Shown in pieces: positions 6,213 through 9,373 of a stretch of 9,373 nt of DNA (position 1 is the first letter of the stretch; every line of letters begins with the position of its first letter). This stretch comes from Actinomycetota bacterium (lineage in GTDB: Bacteria; Actinomycetota; Actinomycetes; Nanopelagicales; Nanopelagicaceae). The stretch covers positions 1 through 9,373 of the forward strand of contig RFMK01000129.1 of assembly GCA_009927705.1 (NCBI GenBank), in the 5' to 3' direction. A model generated the notes under the pieces. That model did not search any database. It worked only from the letters and a program-made list of their open reading frames with translations, and was not told the origin of the DNA. A program made the translations under genes and the position numbers.

Positions 6213-7508
6213 ATGATCGGAAAGACTCGTAGAAAGCGGACCTGGTTCGTTGCTGCGGTGCTCGCCTCTGGCAGCCTCTTTGCAACTGCGCTTCCAGCAA
6301 ACGCAGAAACAGGAGTCAGTGCGAGTGAGATCAAACTCGGAATCACTCTGCCTCTGACTGGAGCAGCATCACCGGGATACAACAAGATCGGCGATGCAAT
6401 GAACGCGTACTTCAAGTACGTCAACGATAACGGCGGTGTGTATGGACGTAAGGTCACACTCATCCAAAAGAATGATGAGTACTCACCACAGTTGTCGATT
6501 GCTAAGACAAATGAATTGATTCTCAAGGACAAGGTATTCGCCCTCGTCGGACCACTTGGCACCGCTAACTTCACTGCGGTCCATAAGTCGGTCGGTATCG
6601 CACGTCGTGGCGTTCCAAGCCTTTTCCTCAACACAGGATTTAGTGGATTCGGTAACAAGAAGGATTTCCCAACCTCATTCACAATCCTTCCTTCCTATGC
6701 GATGGAAGCAAAAATCGCAGCACTATTCCTCAAGGAAAACTTTGCCGGCAAGAAACTCGGCTTGGTATACCAAAATGATGAATTCGGCATCGACGCGCTT
6801 AGCGCATTTAGAAATGCAGGCGTTAAGTTTGATGTCTCTATTCCTTACACATCCGGAACACAGAGCGCAGCAACTGCTCAGACTTGGGTTTCTCAGCTTG
6901 CAGCTGGTGGAGCACAAGTAGTTCTCTTCTTCGGTGTTACTTCAGCAACAGCTCCGCTGCTTGCAGTTGCCGCTGGAGCGAAATACGCACCACAGTGGAT
7001 CCTTGGCTCAGTTGGTTCTGATCCTTTGACACTGCGCGCACTTGGAGTTCCAGTTGCTGTCCTTAATGGCGCACTCACACTTGCTGGAAACCCATCACCA
7101 AATGACCTCAACGATGAATACATCAAGGTCTTCCAAGATATTAATAAGAAGTACAACACCGGTGTTGCATTCGATGATTATGTCCTTCAGGGCATGAACG
7201 TCGGTTTGATGACAGTCCAAGCGCTTCGTGCAGCTGGACAGAATCTCACTCGCCGCGGACTTGTACGCGCTATGGAGAATAAGGGTTCAACCTTTGCATC
7301 TGTTGCATATTCACCACTTGCTTACTCCAAGACCAGCAATATTGGCCACACCGGCTACTACATGGCGGTCATGGATGCCACAGGTGATCGGAAGCCATAC
7401 GGTGGATCAGTCGTTCTCTACACAACAGATAGCGGCAACGGTCCAGTTGTTAAGTCCACTTTCAAGCGCCCAGCAATTCCAGCGAAAGGATTGCCAACAA
7501 ACTCATGA
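6213..7508 (+). CDS. livK: HAAT-family ABC transporter substrate-binding protein (LivK type)
   Basis: An extracytoplasmic receptor that delivers substrate to LivHM. It has 431 residues, slightly longer than classical LivK. A signal peptide is clear: basic TRRKR at 5-9, a hydrophobic stretch at 11-27 and a likely cut after ANA at residue 31. The mature part starts ...ASEIKLGITLPLTGAAS and continues with NDNGGVYGRKVTLIQKND at 71-88, VFALVGPLGT at 108-117 and KLGLVYQNDEFG at 181-192, a pattern typical of type 1 periplasmic-binding folds (Peripla_BP_6). There is no lipobox cysteine, which is unusual for a binding protein of a single-membrane bacterium, so membrane retention is unexplained. Lysine codons are about five-sixths AAG, against an AAA majority in glmS and livG, suggesting strong expression. 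The stop overlaps the hydrolase start by four bases. The ligand may be an amino acid, an amide or another small carboxylate. Confidence 0.93.
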   Translation: MIGKTRRKRTWFVAAVLASGSLFATALPANAETGVSASEIKLGITLPLTGAASPGYNKIGDAMNAYFKYVNDNGGVYGRKVTLIQKNDEYSPQLSIAKTNELILKDKVFALVGPLGTANFTAVHKSVGIARRGVPSLFLNTGFSGFGNKKDFPTSFTILPSYAMEAKIAALFLKENFAGKKLGLVYQNDEFGIDALSAFRNAGVKFDVSIPYTSGTQSAATAQTWVSQLAAGGAQVVLFFGVTSATAPLLAVAAGAKYAPQWILGSVGSDPLTLRALGVPVAVLNGALTLAGNPSPNDLNDEYIKVFQDINKKYNTGVAFDDYVLQGMNVGLMTVQALRAAGQNLTRRGLVRAMENKGSTFASVAYSPLAYSKTSNIGHTGYYMAVMDATGDRKPYGGSVVLYTTDSGNGPVVKSTFKRPAIPAKGLPTNS

Positions 7509-9127
7509 GAAACTTCAAATTCAAGCGTTCGTTAACGCTCGTAGCGGTTTCATCACTTCTCTCGCTCACCGTTGTATCGATTCCAACGGCTGCTCGGGCT
7601 GCTGATCCTGCATGTACCACGGCAAACTTTGTCACAACGTGCGTTGGTGCAACATCAGATACCGCTCCATATTCGATGATCGTTCCTGCGAACTTCAATG
7701 GAACTGTCTACCTCTATTCACATGGATATCGTCCAAACGTTCCGGTTCCTGCGGGAATTCCAGGATATGGCGGATACACAGTCACCAACACTCCACAACC
7801 TGGCCCAAATGCGACCGTCATTGGCGCACTTGTTGCTAAGGGTTACGGCGTTGTCGGTTCAGGCTTCGCACGTCAAGGTTGGAACGCAGATTCTGCAATT
7901 AAGACCAACGTTGAACTTGTAGGAATCTTCAAGAAGCAATTCACCAAGACCACCAAAGTGGTTACATGGGGAGAATCGCTCGGAGGTTTCATTACTCAAG
8001 CACTCGCTGAGCAATATCCAAACCTCTTCAAAGCAGCAGCACCACTTTGTATGGCTAGCGATATCACTCCATTGATGACAATGGCTGGCGATGCGCTCTG
8101 GGGAATCAAGACCTTCTTTGATCCAACGATTAAGGGCGGAAGCTACTCAGCAGGTGCCGCAGGCTATGCCGAAGCGATGGGCGACCTAGTCAAGGTCTTC
8201 ACCGCAATCGGATCACTCCAAGCTGCATTTGCCGCTAACCCAACTGCGCCAGCATGGCCAGCAACCTCGAAGGTTCCTGATGCCATTAAGGCAATTCCTT
8301 CACGAAGCGCTCTCGTCATGGTCGCTTTGATGTCAGGAATTCCAATGCAGTCAGCGCACTTCGATTCAACATCTGCGCCGTCGGTGCTTCCAGCGGCTTC
8401 GCAGACTTCATTCCAGCTTGCAATCAACCCAGCATTCGCAGCTCTTGAGAACGTCGCAAACGCAGCAGCACTTGCTGTTCTTGCAACTCATGATCTTGAA
8501 CTACAAGCTGGTGGAGCTGTATTCGACAACACCACAACTGATTACGCAGCGCGTATCAAGGAAGAACAATTCATCTGGTCATCTGCACTTTCCGGTAACT
8601 CCGGAATTGCCGGACTCTCCAGCGTTCTTGCTGCATCACCACGCGCAACTGCAAATCCAGCAGCGGTTGCGAAGTTGAAGACTCTCGCATCACATTCTGG
8701 AAAAGTTGAGATCCCAACAATTCTCTTCACTGGCGTTGCAGACCCAGTTACTGTTGCTGGTAACCAGCAATCAGTTGCTGACAAGTACGCAACCTATTGG
8801 GCAGAAAAGTGGGCAGCTGCAAAGAAGGCGGGAGTAAGTAAACGTCCTGCTAACAACCAGCTTGTCCTCTGGAACTTCCCACCACAGAAGTACACCAAGT
8901 TCTCTGCAGCTGGTGCTCCAGACACAACACTTCCAGCAGCAACCGGTACTAACCACTGTAACTTCACGACATCACAGTATTTAGCGATTGCAGACATGCT
9001 CGCCTACGCTGCTGATAATGGAGTGAATCTTTCAGGTGGTGCGCTACTCACCAAACTTCGTAAGGCTGGAAACATGACTTACGATCGTGATTATGCGGCA
9101 CCAAAGATGAAGTTCTACGGAAACTAA
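7505..9127 (+). CDS. Secreted alpha/beta hydrolase (probable esterase or amidase)
   Basis: A 540-residue exported protein. The signal peptide has basic NFKFKR at 3-8, a hydrophobic core at 10-27 and a probable cut after ARA at 32. The mature protein is an alpha/beta hydrolase: YLYSHGY at 69-75 is a likely oxyanion strand, GESLGG at 156-161 is the nucleophile elbow with Ser158, VADP at 411-414 gives the likely acid Asp413, and TNHCNF at 482-487 gives the catalytic His484. A long alanine-rich, cysteine-free insert between about 185 and 400 probably forms a cap. Cys37/Cys46 and Cys182/Cys485 are the only four cysteines and could make two disulfides, the second joining the core to the loop carrying His484. 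The ATG overlaps the livK stop (ATGA); AAAGGA at 7485-7490 is rather distant, so coupling is likely. It may release a product imported by the transporter. The substrate is unknown. Confidence 0.85.
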   Translation: MRNFKFKRSLTLVAVSSLLSLTVVSIPTAARAADPACTTANFVTTCVGATSDTAPYSMIVPANFNGTVYLYSHGYRPNVPVPAGIPGYGGYTVTNTPQPGPNATVIGALVAKGYGVVGSGFARQGWNADSAIKTNVELVGIFKKQFTKTTKVVTWGESLGGFITQALAEQYPNLFKAAAPLCMASDITPLMTMAGDALWGIKTFFDPTIKGGSYSAGAAGYAEAMGDLVKVFTAIGSLQAAFAANPTAPAWPATSKVPDAIKAIPSRSALVMVALMSGIPMQSAHFDSTSAPSVLPAASQTSFQLAINPAFAALENVANAAALAVLATHDLELQAGGAVFDNTTTDYAARIKEEQFIWSSALSGNSGIAGLSSVLAASPRATANPAAVAKLKTLASHSGKVEIPTILFTGVADPVTVAGNQQSVADKYATYWAEKWAAAKKAGVSKRPANNQLVLWNFPPQKYTKFSAAGAPDTTLPAATGTNHCNFTTSQYLAIADMLAYAADNGVNLSGGALLTKLRKAGNMTYDRDYAAPKMKFYGN

Positions 9128-9155
9128 TTCCACAAAACTTCAAAAGGTAGTTAAA

Positions 9156-9185
9156 GAAAGGGGCTCGGGAGACCGGGCCCCTTTC
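9156..9185 (+). terminator. Hairpin terminator at the end of the operon
   Basis: A 13-base stem, 9156-9168 with 9173-9185, closes a GAGA (GNRA-type) tetraloop at 9169-9172. Twelve pairs are Watson-Crick and one is G-U. The stem begins with A-rich and ends with CCCCTTTC, so the short T run is part of the stem and no long T tract follows. It starts 28 bases after the hydrolase stop, as expected for the 3' end of the operon. Since the first half lacks perfect symmetry at only one position, it could also act weakly on the opposite strand. Confidence 0.85.
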
Positions 9186-9262
9186 GCTATTCATTGGCAA
9201 TTCATCAAGTGTTATGGCTTAAGCCATGGTTTTTTCAAGAGTTACTCGTTACTGTTTCAGTT
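9186..9262 (+). promoter_or_regulatory. Possible promoter region of the downstream gene
   Basis: This short stretch separates the terminator from the next gene. TACTGT at 9250-9255 fits TAnnnT and ends seven bases before the GTG at 9263, the spacing expected of a leaderless transcript. No convincing -35 box and no Shine-Dalgarno site precede any candidate start. The sequence also holds a direct repeat of GTTAC (9241-9245 and 9248-9252), part of the element shared with the livM-livK spacer. Promoter assignment is inference. Confidence 0.3.
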
Positions 9263-9373
9263 GTGGCAAGCGTTGCAGAACGGCGTCGAATAGCTCGCCT
9301 AGTCCATAGGTTTGGTTTCGGGCCTAGACCTGGCGAATTCGCAGAGTTAGTTTCAGATGGTTTTGAAGCGGCC
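9263..9373 (+). CDS. DUF1800 domain protein, N-terminal fragment (3' truncated by window)
   Basis: Only the first 37 codons are visible. The peptide includes RRRIARLVHRFGFGPRPGEF at residues 7-26 and continues with LVSDGFEAA. This strongly resembles the opening of DUF1800 proteins, where a short helix leads into a xRxGFGPxPxE-like motif followed by the start of a second helix. DUF1800 has no settled function; its genes often sit beside DUF1501 genes, which cannot be checked here. The frame is open back to 9155 and contains no ATG. Candidate starts are GTG 9263 (chosen, since family similarity begins at once and a -10-like box is suitably placed), GTG 9209 and TTG 9194. The 9209 start would add an 18-residue hydrophobic leader that does not look like a good signal peptide. 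It lies beyond the terminator, so it is a separate transcription unit. Confidence 0.6.
   Translation, partial: MASVAERRRIARLVHRFGFGPRPGEFAELVSDGFEAA

Noticed and set aside
6176..6682. Long antisense open frame opposite the start of livK
   Set aside because: It mirrors livK codon structure, has no ribosome site and gives a peptide without recognisable domains; livK on the + strand has a signal peptide, family motifs and a strong ribosome site.
9225..9308. Short ORF from ATG 9226 before the DUF1800 frame
   Set aside because: It gives a 27-residue Cys/Ser/Arg-rich peptide ending in TAG, with no ribosome site, and overlaps the better-supported DUF1800 frame.
1..9373. CRISPR arrays, tRNA genes, insertion sequences, prophage or defence genes
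   Set aside because: No regularly spaced repeats, cloverleaf, terminal inverted repeats, transposase or nuclease-like proteins are visible; the coding space is filled by the housekeeping and transport genes listed.

Overview
This window looks like part of a chromosome from a free-living actinobacterium of moderate GC (roughly 47-52% by spot counts). The gene content and the compact, overlapping layout resemble the small-genome freshwater lineages related to Planktophila/Nanopelagicus (acI). That placement is inferred from gene content and style; there is no rRNA or marker phylogeny here. Shine-Dalgarno sites (AGGAG, AAGGAG, GGAAGGA) are strong. I see no tRNA, rRNA, CRISPR array, insertion sequence, phage or classical defence gene.

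Layout, all on the + strand. (1) Positions 1-2794 are an envelope-precursor block: the C-terminal half of glmS (glucosamine-6-phosphate synthase), a PAP2-type membrane phosphatase, and alr (alanine racemase). (2) Positions 2803-7508 are a complete branched-chain-amino-acid-type (HAAT/Liv) ABC importer in the order livG, livF, livH, livM, livK. (3) Positions 7505-9127 encode a secreted alpha/beta hydrolase whose start codon overlaps the livK stop. (4) A strong hairpin terminator lies at 9156-9185. (5) Beyond it is the 5' end of a separate gene, apparently a DUF1800 protein, which runs off the window.

The gaps between consecutive genes from glmS to the hydrolase are -4, +9, +8, -4, -1, -8, +63 and -4 bases. 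All eight genes therefore probably sit on one transcript ending at 9156-9185. The envelope genes supply amino sugar, lipid-phosphate recycling and D-alanine. The transporter plus secreted hydrolase look like a scavenging module: the hydrolase may release a small ester- or amide-bound product outside the membrane, LivK captures it, and LivHM/LivGF import it. The substrate cannot be read from sequence.

No wholly new system is evident. The points most worth a second look are: a sharp GC and codon-usage break inside livM (about 47% to 61% GC near 5815); a LivG ATPase with a degenerate ABC signature loop; an alanine racemase with Glu where well-studied homologues carry a carbamylated Lys; a PAP2 protein with altered phosphate-binding arginines; a substrate-binding protein without a lipid anchor; and the tight pairing of that protein with a secreted hydrolase of matching, high-expression-like codon use.
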